Shown here: one piece after another, positions 1-7,264 of the stretch | Layout of the letters: each line of letters begins with the position of its first letter | Numbering within the stretch: the stretch's first letter is position 1 | Source of the DNA: Streptomyces yangpuensis | GTDB taxonomy: Bacteria; Actinomycetota; Actinomycetes; Streptomycetales; Streptomycetaceae | Direction of reading: 5' to 3' | NCBI RefSeq assembly: GCF_001005295.1 | Contig: NZ_LBMK01000002.1 | Location: forward strand, 250,408 to 314,407 | Length of the DNA stretch: 64,000 nucleotides | The notes under the pieces: model-generated | What the model saw: only the letters and a program-made list of their open reading frames with translations | What the model was told of the DNA's origin: nothing | Databases searched by the model: none | Translations under genes and position numbers: made by a program

Positions 1-97
1 ACGTCCAGTACGAGACGTGGCCCTCCGCCTTGCGATGCACCGCACCGGACACCGCGACCCGGCAAACCTTTCCGGTCACAGCACCTAGTCTCCCACC

Positions 98-406
98 ATG
101 TCAGTCAACATCGATCTTGCTTTCACCGTCACCGGCGTCGCCGACGAGCCGCAGGCCCGGGAGATCGTCGGCGCTCTCGAGGAACTGATGCGCGAGGAGT
201 CCATGGACGGCTACGTCCGCATCACGGTCGACGCCGACGCCGACGGCACGTGCCGCGTCCTGGGCAGGAGCCGCTTCCCGCTCTCCATCTCGGGCTTCCA
301 CCGGTGGCAGCCGTACTTTGAATCGCTCTTCGCGACGACCGTCGCCGACGTGACCACCGCCGCCAGGGCGGAGATCGAGTGGGGCTACCCGGACGAGGAG
401 TCCTGA
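98..406 (+). CDS. hypothetical protein, 102 aa
   Basis: A small acidic protein that I do not recognise. It reads cleanly from an ATG and has strong third-position GC. No membrane segment, signal peptide or nucleotide-binding motif is visible. A Trp-rich centre (GFHRWQPYFESLF) and an acidic C-terminus stand out. Its last ~20 nt overlap the end of the convergent MpaB-type gene, and a 15-bp tandem duplication straddles its stop codon. No function is assigned. Confidence 0.75.
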   Translation: MSVNIDLAFTVTGVADEPQAREIVGALEELMREESMDGYVRITVDADADGTCRVLGRSRFPLSISGFHRWQPYFESLFATTVADVTTAARAEIEWGYPDEES

Positions 407-1302
407 CCCGCGGGGTCCTGACCCGCGCGCCCAGGAGCGGGCGGCAGCGCCCAGCGGATCGCCCGGGTCACGGCGTGGCCGCCCGCGCGGGCGGCCACGC
501 CCGGCATCCGCTCGGCCGCGGCCCCCGAACCGGCCGTGACCGCCGTCCTCGCCCAGCCCGGCAGCAGGTCCACGGCCGCCGCCGCGAGCAGCGCGTACGG
601 CAGCCGGGCGGCCCCAGGCAGCGGCGGATCGGTGAGCAGGAAACGGGCCGTGTCCCGGGAGGCGTCCGTCGGCCGCAGGGCGGGCCGGTACCCGGCCATC
701 CGCACCGCCAGCTCCCGCACGTCCCGCGGCGGCCGGTCCGCGCCCAGCGCCCGGGCCACCCGCGCCGTGTCGGCGAGGTACGCGTCGCAGCCTGCCGGAT
801 CCAGCGGTTGCCTGCCGTACCGCTGGTGGGCCCGCAGGAAACAGTCCGCCTCGGCGACGTGCACCCAGCCCAGCAGCTCCGGGTCGTCGGCCCGGTACGG
901 CACGCCGTCGGCCGTCCGGCCCCGGACCCGGGCGTGCACCGCCCGGACACGGGCCACGGCCGCCTCGGCGTCGGCGCTCGTACCGAAGGTGGTGACCGCC
1001 AGGAAGGTGCTGGTCCGGTGCAGGCGGCCCCACGGGTCGCCGCGGTAGCCGGAGTGCGCCGCCACCGCGGCCATCGCGACGGGGTGCAGCGACTGGAGCA
1101 GCAGGGCGGCGAGACCGCCGACGAACATCGACGCGTCCCCGTGCACCCGCCTGACCGGCCGGTCCGGCGCGAACCAGCGCGGTCCGGGAGTCGAGTGGAT
1201 CCGCTCCCGGTTGCGGGCTCCGTCGGGGCCGGCGACGCGCAGGAAGACCGCCTCGCCGGCCTGCCGCCGGATCCGCCGGACGGCGGTCGTCGGGCTCGCC
1301 AT
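385..1302 (-). CDS. MpaB-type oxygenase (DUF2236 family), 305 aa
   Basis: An oxygenase-MpaB/rubber-oxygenase-like (DUF2236) protein. Family members bind a b-type haem through conserved His residues; some degrade polymers, but the substrate of most is unknown. Recognisable family segments are FVGGLAALLLQSLHP-M near residues 60-75, a GDPWGRLHRTS segment and WVHVAEADCF. The ATG at 1302 gives MASPTTAVRR, and longer in-frame extensions look non-coding. The C-terminus contains a duplicated AGQDPAGQDS created by the 15-bp tandem repeat at 400-427, so its end overlaps the convergent gene at 98-406. It is transcribed alone and divergently from the STAS gene. Confidence 0.85.
   Translation of the reverse strand: MASPTTAVRRIRRQAGEAVFLRVAGPDGARNRERIHSTPGPRWFAPDRPVRRVHGDASMFVGGLAALLLQSLHPVAMAAVAAHSGYRGDPWGRLHRTSTFLAVTTFGTSADAEAAVARVRAVHARVRGRTADGVPYRADDPELLGWVHVAEADCFLRAHQRYGRQPLDPAGCDAYLADTARVARALGADRPPRDVRELAVRMAGYRPALRPTDASRDTARFLLTDPPLPGAARLPYALLAAAAVDLLPGWARTAVTAGSGAAAERMPGVAARAGGHAVTRAIRWALPPAPGRAGQDPAGQDSSSG
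400..427. repeat. 15-bp tandem duplication across a stop codon
   Basis: The unit gtcctgacccgcggg is repeated almost exactly (400-414, then 415-427). The TGA of the gene at 98-406 lies inside the first copy. On the other strand it encodes the duplicated AGQDP-AGQDS at the C-terminus of the MpaB-type protein. Confidence 0.85.
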
Positions 1303-1403
1303 GCGCCCAGTATGCGCGCGGCGCCGCTCCGCGGTCCCATGGACGCAAGGACGGTTGAGAGATACCGCGCCGGGCAGGTGCCCCATGTACGAGGAGGTAC
1401 GTC

Positions 1404-1754
1404 ATGGCTGCCGAGGACGCGCCCGGTCCGGAAGCCGCCGCCGGCGTCGGCCACCCCGATCCCTACGTGGTGCCGGTGAGCGGTGACATGGACCTGGACC
1501 ACGCGGGCGAACTGCGGGAGACACTCGCCGCAGCCCTCTCGCAGGCCCCCGAGGGCGCCGACATCATCGTCGACCTGCGGAATTCGTCCTTCTGCGATTC
1601 CGCGGGCCTCAACACACTGCTGGACGCCCGGCGGCGGGCTGTCCGGACCGGACACGTCCTGCACCTGGCCGCGCCCAGCCACCAGTTGCTGAGACTGCTC
1701 GAACTCACCGGTTCGAGCAGCTCCTTCCCGCTGGACGCCTCCGTGCCCGGCTGA
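1404..1754 (+). CDS. STAS-domain anti-sigma factor antagonist, 116 aa
   Basis: A SpoIIAA/RsbV-type anti-anti-sigma factor. In this family the unphosphorylated form binds a serine-kinase anti-sigma factor and so frees an alternative sigma factor. The signature FCDSAGLNTLL (residues 63-73) places the phosphorylatable serine at Ser66. A hydrophobic strand DIIVDLRN precedes it. The start has a good ribosome site (gaggaggtacgtc before ATG). No partner kinase lies beside it, so its sigma/anti-sigma pair is encoded elsewhere. It could interact functionally with the SpoIIE-type phosphatase at 56135-57238, but this is only inference. Confidence 0.92.
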   Translation: MAAEDAPGPEAAAGVGHPDPYVVPVSGDMDLDHAGELRETLAAALSQAPEGADIIVDLRNSSFCDSAGLNTLLDARRRAVRTGHVLHLAAPSHQLLRLLELTGSSSSFPLDASVPG

Positions 1755-1775
1755 GCGCACCGGGGACCGGTGCGC
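1755..1775. terminator. hairpin after STAS gene
   Basis: A perfect 9-bp inverted repeat gcgcaccgg/ccggtgcgc with a 3-nt loop begins directly after the TGA of the STAS gene and lies 41 nt before the next gene. There is no T-tract, as is usual for Streptomyces. Confidence 0.6.
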
Positions 1776-1816
1776 CCCCGCCGGCGGCACGCCGACCCGA
1801 CCGATCGGAGAACCCG

Positions 1817-2275
1817 ATGAGCAGCGCCGACGAAGCCTACGGCGACGACGTCTACCAGCCGCAGGAGAGCGACGAGTCCGCCGAGGCCCAACCCGACCTG
1901 GAGAACACCCTCGACGAGCCAGGCCTCGACGACACGCTCGACACCGCCTACGTGCCCCTCGACCGCCCGCTCGCGGTGGACGACAGGGGCACGACCGCCG
2001 CCGAGGCGCGCACCGGCGAGACGCTGGAACAGCGCCTGGCCCGGGAGCAGCCCGAGGTGTCCGACGAGGACGAGGTCTCCGACGAGGCCGGCGACGCCCT
2101 GCTGGCCGGATCGGACCGCGCGGGCCGCCTGGCCGTGGTGGACGACTCCGCCCCGCAGCGCCACATCTCCGTACTCGCCCGTGACGTCGGGATCGACGGT
2201 GGCGCGGCATCGGCCGAGGAGGCCGCGGTCCACGTCGTCGACGAGCTGCCGCCCGCCGAGGACCTGGACGTCTGA
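1817..2275 (+). CDS. DUF5709 family acidic protein, 152 aa
   Basis: A very acidic cytosolic protein (many Asp/Glu, no Cys) that matches the actinobacterial DUF5709 pattern: DDVYQPQESD near the N-terminus, PLDRPLAVDDRGTTAAEA in the centre and TLEQRLAREQPEV after it. Function is unknown for the family. It follows the STAS gene by 62 nt after a hairpin, so co-transcription is possible but not certain. ATG at 1817 is preceded by cggagaaccc. Confidence 0.85.
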   Translation: MSSADEAYGDDVYQPQESDESAEAQPDLENTLDEPGLDDTLDTAYVPLDRPLAVDDRGTTAAEARTGETLEQRLAREQPEVSDEDEVSDEAGDALLAGSDRAGRLAVVDDSAPQRHISVLARDVGIDGGAASAEEAAVHVVDELPPAEDLDV

Positions 2276-2334
2276 GCCGCCGGCGCCCCCTCCTCGGGCG
2301 TCCCGGCGGTCGGTCGGATGATCGGTCAGATCGG

Positions 2335-2562
2335 TCAGATGATGTGGATGCGCTCCAGGGCGCCGGCGGTGTCCCGGATCATCAGGTCGTTGCCCTTGGC
2401 GCGTTCGCGCTCGATGAAACCGAGCAGGAGCACGGCCCGGTTGATCACGTCGGACTTGCTCACGCCGGATGCGGCCGTCAGCTCCGAGACGATCGTGACC
2501 GCGGGCGGGCACAGGGTCACGGAGTACCGCTCGGTGTCGGGGTGAGGGGGGAGCTGATCCAT
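2335..2562 (-). CDS. small ribbon-helix-helix-like protein, 75 aa
   Basis: A short protein beginning MDQLPPHPDTERYSV. The middle, VTLCPPAVTIVSELTAASGVSKSDVINRAVLLL, has the strand-helix-helix rhythm of Arc/CopG-like DNA-binding proteins, with the SKSDVINRA helix typical of them. ATG at 2562 is chosen because GGAAGGA sits 8 nt upstream; a longer frame to 2640 exists but lacks a site. It is probably an autoregulated small regulator. No toxin gene is adjacent, so it is not obviously an antitoxin. Confidence 0.7.
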   Translation of the reverse strand: MDQLPPHPDTERYSVTLCPPAVTIVSELTAASGVSKSDVINRAVLLLGFIERERAKGNDLMIRDTAGALERIHII

Positions 2563-2708
2563 GGTGCGGTCCTTCCTGAGGGCGAGATGATGCACCATCG
2601 TTGCATCAAACCCGCGCGGAAGCGCACCAATTTCGTGCACAGATGGTGCACGGGGCGGGTTTACATGCCTGGGTCCCCATGCCCGGTCCGCCTGCGGGCT
2701 CGGGTCGA

Positions 2709-2759
2709 TGAGCCGGTGACCTCAGTGAGCCGGTGACCTCAGTGAGCCGGTGACCACAG
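2709..2759. repeat. 17-bp tandem repeat, three copies, across sixA-like stop
   Basis: The unit tgagccggtgacctcag occurs at 2709-2725 and 2726-2742, with a third, slightly diverged copy at 2743-2759. The stop codon of the histidine phosphatase gene lies within it, so its last residues are also represented downstream of the stop. Confidence 0.85.
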
Positions 2760-3275
2760 GGCGGTCAGCTGCCCCTTGCCGGGGGTCAGGTCCTCCCAGC
2801 CGCCCGCGAGGTCCACCACCACGACGCCGGAGGTCGGGAAGCCGTCCTTCAGCTGTTCCAGCAACTCCGCCGGGCCGCTGCCGCACAGCGCGGTCGCCAG
2901 CTCGTGGATGCCCGTGTTGTGGCCGACCAGCGCCAGACAGCCGAGCCCCGACCCGCGCTCGGTCAGTACGGTGACCAGCGTGTTCGGCGCCGCGTTGTAG
3001 AGCCTGTCGTCGTAGACGGCGTCCGGCGGGTCCGCCAGGGCGGGGACCATCAGTTGCCAGGTCTGGCGCGTCCTGCGCGAGGGCGAGCACAGCGCCAGGT
3101 CCGGCTTGTAGCCGCGCTCCGCCAGCCAGCGGCCCGTACGGGGTGCGTCGGCTCTGCCGCGCTCGCCCAGGCCACGCTCGAAGTCCTCGGCGGGGTCGCC
3201 CTTCGGTACCGCCTTGGCGTGCCGAACCAGCAGCAGTCGACTCCCGGTCGTGTGCGGCGCGGAGTCCGGGGACAT
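2739..3275 (-). CDS. SixA-like histidine phosphatase, 178 aa
   Basis: A histidine phosphatase (phosphoglycerate-mutase-like fold) of the SixA group. The catalytic RH pair is in LLLVRHAK (Arg18, His19), and the second catalytic His is in LVGHNTG (His119). SixA-type enzymes remove phosphate from phosphohistidine; the actual substrate here is unknown. The start at 3275 follows GGAAGGGAGGTGCCC. The C-terminus (SPAH) abuts a 17-bp tandem repeat. The gene at 3391 starts divergently, so the ~115 bp between them should hold both promoters. Confidence 0.88.
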   Translation of the reverse strand: MSPDSAPHTTGSRLLLVRHAKAVPKGDPAEDFERGLGERGRADAPRTGRWLAERGYKPDLALCSPSRRTRQTWQLMVPALADPPDAVYDDRLYNAAPNTLVTVLTERGSGLGCLALVGHNTGIHELATALCGSGPAELLEQLKDGFPTSGVVVVDLAGGWEDLTPGKGQLTALWSPAH

Positions 3276-3390
3276 GGGCACCTCCCTTCCGGCTGGTGCG
3301 CGTACGGGTACAGGCTCATGGTGCGGTGGGTCCCGGAGGCGCGCACCCGCACCCGGCCGCGGGCGGACTACGCGGACTACGCTGCGAGAG

Positions 3391-3765
3391 ATGGAACGCG
3401 CAGACGTACTCAGGCGAGTGATCGGCATCCTCACCGAGGCCCAGGACATCCGCCGGGCCGCCGAGGCCGGGGAGGACACCCAGGGCCCGGGCGGGACGGC
3501 CGGGGTGGCCACACAGCTCCTGAACGAGATGCTGCCCTCGATCAGCGTGCCGGCCGACGCGTCGCCGCAGGAGGTGGCGACGCTGGTGGCCGAGGCCCTG
3601 GGACCGGCCCTGCACACGATGGTCTCGGGATTCAGCCTGGCGTTCACCAGTCTCGCGATCGCCCATGACGCAGGGCGCACGGACATCTCCTCGATCGAGG
3701 TCCTCCAGGAACTCGCCCTGGAGGTCGAGGCCGGCACCTACGACGAAGGCCCCTGGGAGCACTGA
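3391..3765 (+). CDS. hypothetical helical protein, 124 aa
   Basis: A soluble, mostly helical protein with no motif I can name. It starts MERADVLRRVIGILTEAQD and ends in an acidic EAGTYDEGPWEH. There is no signal peptide or membrane segment. It is divergent from the SixA-like phosphatase and convergent with a small hydrophilic gene. ATG at 3391 is preceded by tgcgagag, a weak ribosome site. Confidence 0.7.
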   Translation: MERADVLRRVIGILTEAQDIRRAAEAGEDTQGPGGTAGVATQLLNEMLPSISVPADASPQEVATLVAEALGPALHTMVSGFSLAFTSLAIAHDAGRTDISSIEVLQELALEVEAGTYDEGPWEH

Positions 3766-3778
3766 CCCCTACGTGGGT

Positions 3779-3818
3779 GAACCGACCCGCCCGTAGGAGA
3801 ACCGGCCCGCCCGTGGGA
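3779..3818. repeat. 20-bp imperfect tandem repeat downstream of 3391-3765
   Basis: Two copies of gaacc-g-a/g-cccgcccgt-a/g-gga (3779-3798 and 3799-3818) differ at two positions. They lie between the convergent genes ending at 3765 and 3828. Confidence 0.7.
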
Positions 3819-3827
3819 CGGAAGCCG

Positions 3828-4013
3828 TCAGTCGGCGTCCTCGTCGTCGCGGTGGGACATCTTCCGCTCCTGCCGCATCCGCAGCTCCTCCGGGGTCTTG
3901 CCGGCGACCGGCTTGCTGGCCTCGGGGTGTACGGGGTCCGGCCCGGGGTGTTCCTGCGCGTGCTCCTCACGGCCTCCGGCCGGCCGCTGCCGCTTGTCCT
4001 CCGTACCCTTCAT
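3828..4013 (-). CDS. small charged hypothetical protein, 61 aa
   Basis: A very hydrophilic, probably disordered peptide (MKGTEDKRQRPAGG at the N-terminus, KMSHRDDEDAD at the C-terminus) with no Cys and no hydrophobic segment. ATG at 4013 is preceded by GAGGGAGCGACAGCC, a good ribosome site. Similar short charged proteins are common in Streptomyces and have no assigned role. The start faces the FUSC transporter gene across a 147-bp divergent region. Confidence 0.6.
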   Translation of the reverse strand: MKGTEDKRQRPAGGREEHAQEHPGPDPVHPEASKPVAGKTPEELRMRQERKMSHRDDEDAD

Positions 4014-4080
4014 GGCTGTCGCTCCCTCGCAGATCCGATCGACGCTGACTTCGGACTCCCCCCACCTACCCCACCGGTCA

Positions 4081-4104
4081 CTCGTGACACGATCGCGACA
4101 CGAG
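4081..4104. promoter_or_regulatory. imperfect 24-bp palindrome in divergent promoter region
   Basis: A 24-bp near-palindrome with ctcgtg/cacgag arms is centred at 4092/4093, between the divergent small-protein gene (start 4013) and the FUSC gene (start 4161). About 20 of 24 positions are symmetric. It is a candidate operator; the protein that binds it is unknown. Confidence 0.4.
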
Positions 4105-4160
4105 CGGCCTTGACCACTGTGGCACGTGTCATCGCGCACGGCCTGGGAAGATGCGCAGTC

Positions 4161-5381
4161 ATGCCGGAAACGATCAGCAGCATCGCCACCCGTGTCGTAC
4201 GGCGCCACCGCGAGCCGGTCGCCGTCCAGGCCCTGCGCTCCACCGCCGCGGCCGTCATCAGCTACGTCGTCGCGCTCCGCCTGAGCAGCGAGCCCAACCC
4301 GCTGACCGCCCCGCTGACAGCCCTGCTCGTCGTCCAGGTCACGCTCTACTCCACGTTGACCACCAGCATCCGCCGGGTCAATTCGGTGGTCGTCGGCGTC
4401 CTGATCGCCATCGGGTTCAGCGCGCTGGTCGGTCTCACCTGGTGGAGCCTGGGCCTGCTGATCCTGGCCTCTCTCGTGGTGGGCCATCTCGTGCGCGTGG
4501 ACGAGTTCGTCCCCGAGGTCGCGATCAGCGCGATGCTCGTCCTCGGCGTCACCCAGGTGGCGGACACCGCCTGGGACCGGGTGCTGGAGACCCTCATCGG
4601 CGCGGTGGTCGGACTGCTGGTCAACCTCCTGCTGGCGCCACCCCTCTGGATCGGCCCGGCGGGCGCCGCGATCACCGACCTCGCCCTGCGCATGAGCCGG
4701 CTGCTCGATCACCTCGGCGAGGAACCCCAGGGCCCGGGCAAGGTCGAACAGGCCGCCGCCCGGCTGCACGAGGCGCGCCGCCTCGACAACGACATCGCAC
4801 AGGTCGACACCGCCCTGCGGCAGGCCGAGGACAGCCTCCGGCTCAATCCGCGGGTCAAGGAGGGCCTGATCTTCCGGCTGGTGCTGCGCACCGGTCTGGA
4901 CACCCTGGAGATCTGCGCGGTGGTGCTCCGCGTGGCCTGCCGGACCCTGACCGACCTGGCCAAGGTCCGCCCCGACGTCCCGCTCTTCGAGCCCGCCACC
5001 GGCGCGGCGCTGCGCGAGGTGCTGCGGCACACCGCGATCGCCGTGGAGAGCTTCGCCCAGCTGATCACCGCCCAGGTGAGCGCCAACGCGGAGGAGGCCG
5101 AAGCCCGGCTGTCCGGTGAGCTCGCGGTGGCCCGGGCCCATCGGGACCGGCTCGCGGAGCTGCTGCTGGCCGCCGCCCGGGAGGACCCCGAGCACTGGCA
5201 GTTGCGTGGCGCGCTGCTCGCCGAGATCGACCGGGTCCTCGACGAGCTGGGCGTGGAGAAGCGCTCGCAGCGCCTGCTGGAGGAACTCGACCGGCACACC
5301 CGCAGCCGGCGCACCGACGGGGTACGCGGCCGGCTGCGGGCCTGGACCCGCAGGAGCCGCGGGGCGGAGCGGCCCGGGTGA
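4161..5381 (+). CDS. FUSC-family membrane protein (aromatic acid exporter-like), 406 aa
   Basis: An inner-membrane FUSC/aromatic-acid-exporter-like protein. The N-terminal ~175 residues hold several hydrophobic segments (AVISYVVALRL, LTALLVVQVTLYSTL, VVVGVLIAIGFSALVGL, LGLLILASLVVGHLV, LIGAVVGLLVNLLLAPPLW). The C-terminal ~230 residues are soluble, helical and charged, as in this family. ATG at 4161 (MPETISSIATR) is chosen because upstream sequence is intergenic in character. Family members export small aromatic or other organic acids, but the substrate here cannot be read from sequence. Its stop lies inside a 22-bp tandem duplication. Confidence 0.85.
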   Translation: MPETISSIATRVVRRHREPVAVQALRSTAAAVISYVVALRLSSEPNPLTAPLTALLVVQVTLYSTLTTSIRRVNSVVVGVLIAIGFSALVGLTWWSLGLLILASLVVGHLVRVDEFVPEVAISAMLVLGVTQVADTAWDRVLETLIGAVVGLLVNLLLAPPLWIGPAGAAITDLALRMSRLLDHLGEEPQGPGKVEQAAARLHEARRLDNDIAQVDTALRQAEDSLRLNPRVKEGLIFRLVLRTGLDTLEICAVVLRVACRTLTDLAKVRPDVPLFEPATGAALREVLRHTAIAVESFAQLITAQVSANAEEAEARLSGELAVARAHRDRLAELLLAAAREDPEHWQLRGALLAEIDRVLDELGVEKRSQRLLEELDRHTRSRRTDGVRGRLRAWTRRSRGAERPG

Positions 5382-5408
5382 CGAAGCGGAGCGGCCCGGG
5401 TGACGAAG
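5365..5408. repeat. 22-bp perfect tandem duplication across the FUSC stop codon
   Basis: The 22-bp unit running from cggagcggcc to tgacgaag is present twice in direct tandem (5365-5386 and 5387-5408). The TGA of the FUSC gene is in the first copy, and the second copy sits in the leader of the VOC gene. Confidence 0.9.
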
Positions 5409-5435
5409 GGGGTGCGGTGCGCGAAGGTGGGGTAC

Positions 5436-5822
5436 ATGGTGCACGTACTGGGCAGCAGGATCCTGCTGCGACCGACGGACCCCGAGCGCTCACGCGCGTT
5501 CTACGGCGAGACCCTCGGCCTCGCCGTGTACCGCGAGTTCGGCACGGGGCCGGACCGCGGCACGGTGTACTTCCTGGGGGGCGGCTTCCTCGAGGTGTCG
5601 GGACGGGCCGAGGCGCCGCCCGCGCCGGGCCTGCGGCTGTGGCTCCAGGTCGCCGATGTGCAGGCGGCGTACGAGGAGCTGCACAGCCGCGGCGCCGAAG
5701 TGCTGAGGTCTCCGCTGCGTGAACCGTGGGGGCTGGTCGAGATGTGGATCGCCGACCCCGACGGTGTACGGATCGCTGTGGTGGAGGTCCCGGAGGACCA
5801 TCCACTGCGCTTCCGTCCCTGA
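5436..5822 (+). CDS. VOC-family protein (glyoxalase/bleomycin-resistance fold), 128 aa
   Basis: A vicinal-oxygen-chelate fold protein. Typical segments are RILLRPTDPERSRAFYGETLGL at the N-terminal beta-alpha unit, WLQVADVQAAYEELHSRGAEV in the middle and VEMWIADPDGVRIAVVEVPE at the end, where the conserved metal-ligand Glu normally sits. ATG at 5436 follows gaaggtgggg. Such proteins act as dioxygenases, lyases or antibiotic-binding proteins, and the substrate is not evident. It may be transcribed with the upstream FUSC gene. Confidence 0.85.
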   Translation: MVHVLGSRILLRPTDPERSRAFYGETLGLAVYREFGTGPDRGTVYFLGGGFLEVSGRAEAPPAPGLRLWLQVADVQAAYEELHSRGAEVLRSPLREPWGLVEMWIADPDGVRIAVVEVPEDHPLRFRP

Positions 5823-5843
5823 GTGGCAAGAGGGTGCCTGGCG

Positions 5844-5999
5844 TCAGTAGTAGTGCTTGCGGCCTCCCACGGCGTGCCCGACCGCGCCCAGTACCCAGAG
5901 CACCAGGCCGATGATGACGAGGATCAGGCCGATCGTCCAGAGGATCGAGATTCCTGTGACGAAGCCGATGATCAGCAGGATGACGCCCAGAATGATCAT
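5844..5999 (-). CDS. small membrane protein, DUF6131-like, 51 aa
   Basis: This short gene encodes MIILGVILLIIGFVTG, then ISILWTIGLILVIIGLVLWVLGAVGHA, and ends GGRKHYY. It is almost entirely hydrophobic with a short basic-aromatic tail, the pattern of the tiny DUF6131-type membrane proteins widespread in actinobacteria. The ATG at 5999 is preceded by AGGAGGTAGTC, an excellent ribosome site, and the frame is clean to TGA at 5844. Function unknown. Confidence 0.85.
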   Translation of the reverse strand: MIILGVILLIIGFVTGISILWTIGLILVIIGLVLWVLGAVGHAVGGRKHYY

Positions 6000-6080
6000 G
6001 ACTACCTCCTGGTTCCTGTCGAACCGGTATGCAGGGCGTCTACCACAGTTGGGCGGCCTTATGCCTCTTTCATCCGTTTC

Positions 6081-6150
6081 TTGCTGCCGGGTGCTGCCGG
6101 GTGCTGCCGGGTGTCGCCGGTGGTGTCGGGTGGTGTCGGGTGGTGTCGGG
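6081..6150. repeat. two adjoining decamer repeat runs
   Basis: Three copies of (t/g)tgctgccgg plus a variant (6081-6120) are followed by three exact copies of tggtgtcggg (6121-6150). The run ends 3 nt before the stop codon of the minus-strand kinase gene. Confidence 0.85.
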
Positions 6151-6153
6151 TGG

Positions 6154-6699
6154 TCAGTCGACCCGGGGCGGCAGCCCTGCGAGGCCCGTGTCGCGCAGGA
6201 TGAGGTCGATCGTCCCGGCGAGGGTGCTGTCGGCCCCGATGACGGTCTCGGCGCAGCCGGGGAGGAGGTCGCGCTCGCGGTACCAGTCGCGCAGGTGCAG
6301 CTCGGTCACCTGGGCCAGATAGTCGGGCTCCGCCTTCGAGGCATGGCGGGTCAGCGTCTCCTCGACCGGGACGTCGAGGTAGTAGCAGCGCGAGACGCCG
6401 CGATGGTCTCCGAGCAGGCCGGCGAGCATGTCGCCGTACCGGTCGGCGTACAGGATGCCTTCGACCACCACGTGGTAGCCGGCGTCCAGCGCGTACCGGG
6501 CGACCGTGTCGATCAGCCCGATGTTGGCACCGCCGGGAACGTCACGCTCCCTCAGCACGGTACGTCTGAGGTTGTCCTGGCCGACCACGGCCAGGCCGCG
6601 GCCGAACCGGTCGCGGATCCCCGCCGCCACCGATGACTTGCCGGACGCCGAGTTGCCCCGGACGACGACGAGCCGGGTCTCTTCGCTTCCCACGGCCAT
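6154..6699 (-). CDS. AAA-family ATPase/kinase, 181 aa
   Basis: A P-loop kinase-like protein. Walker A is GNSASGKS (residues 15-22), followed by a DNLRR segment and, later, YHVVVEGILYADRY, which resembles the Walker B/lid region of chloramphenicol phosphotransferase-like and adenylylsulfate-kinase-like small kinases. The length fits this group. It probably phosphorylates a small molecule; the substrate is unknown. Its start lies 10 nt after the stop of the Nudix gene (6710), which in turn overlaps the triple-Nudix gene, so the three form one operon. Decameric repeats lie just after its stop. Confidence 0.8.
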   Translation of the reverse strand: MAVGSEETRLVVVRGNSASGKSSVAAGIRDRFGRGLAVVGQDNLRRTVLRERDVPGGANIGLIDTVARYALDAGYHVVVEGILYADRYGDMLAGLLGDHRGVSRCYYLDVPVEETLTRHASKAEPDYLAQVTELHLRDWYRERDLLPGCAETVIGADSTLAGTIDLILRDTGLAGLPPRVD

Positions 6700-6709
6700 G
6701 CCGGCCACG

Positions 6710-7264
6710 CTACCGGCCCCCTCGTGCGCCGGTCGCCGGGCCGGCGAGGAACTCGGTGCGGCCGGAACCCGGTTGGCCGTCCCGGTGCTCCACGGGGTCG
6801 CCCGGCCGCTGGAAGTGGACGGCCGCCGGGAGCCCGGCCCGGTAGGCGTCCAGCCCGGCCCGGCAGTACGCGACCATCGGCGCGGGCAGGGCGTCCAGCC
6901 CGTACCAGCCCATGCCGTCGCAGCGGTCCGGCTCCATGATCCTGGGTGGGCCCGACCAGCTGCGCACCTCGAAGAAGACGCCGAGGCGGGACGACGAGCC
7001 CGTCGGGGGACGGTGGTGCACGGTGACCGCCGCCCGGACGTCCGCGGGGTCGATGACGACCCCGGTCTCCTCGTGCGCCTCCCGGACCACGGCCTCGACG
7101 AAGTCCTCACCGGCCTCCAGATGACCGGACGGCAGGTGCCACATGCCGGTCGCGTACACCGGCCCGGACCGCCGCGACAGCAGGACCTCGGGACCGCGCC
7201 CGCCGTCGCGGCGCAGCAGGAGGTGCACGTCGAGCGGAAGCGTGTGCCTGCGCGGGGCGGTCAT
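6710..7264 (-). CDS. Nudix hydrolase, 184 aa
   Basis: A Nudix-fold hydrolase with a complete catalytic box, GHLEAGEDFVEAVVREAHEETGV (broken here for reading as GHLEAGE / DFVEAVV / REAHEETGV, residues 47-69), matching Gx5Ex7REuxEExGu. The C-terminal part (EPDRCDGMGWYGLDALP) is very similar to the last domain of the neighbouring triple-Nudix protein, indicating duplication. The substrate (a nucleoside diphosphate linked to some group) is unknown. ATG at 7264 overlaps the stop codon of the upstream gene, so the two are translationally coupled. Confidence 0.9.
   Translation of the reverse strand: MTAPRRHTLPLDVHLLLRRDGGRGPEVLLSRRSGPVYATGMWHLPSGHLEAGEDFVEAVVREAHEETGVVIDPADVRAAVTVHHRPPTGSSSRLGVFFEVRSWSGPPRIMEPDRCDGMGWYGLDALPAPMVAYCRAGLDAYRAGLPAAVHFQRPGDPVEHRDGQPGSGRTEFLAGPATGARGGR

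Noticed and set aside
1-97. Left edge considered as the end of a truncated gene
   Set aside because: No frame shows coding character over such a short stretch, and it is more likely the promoter of the first gene.
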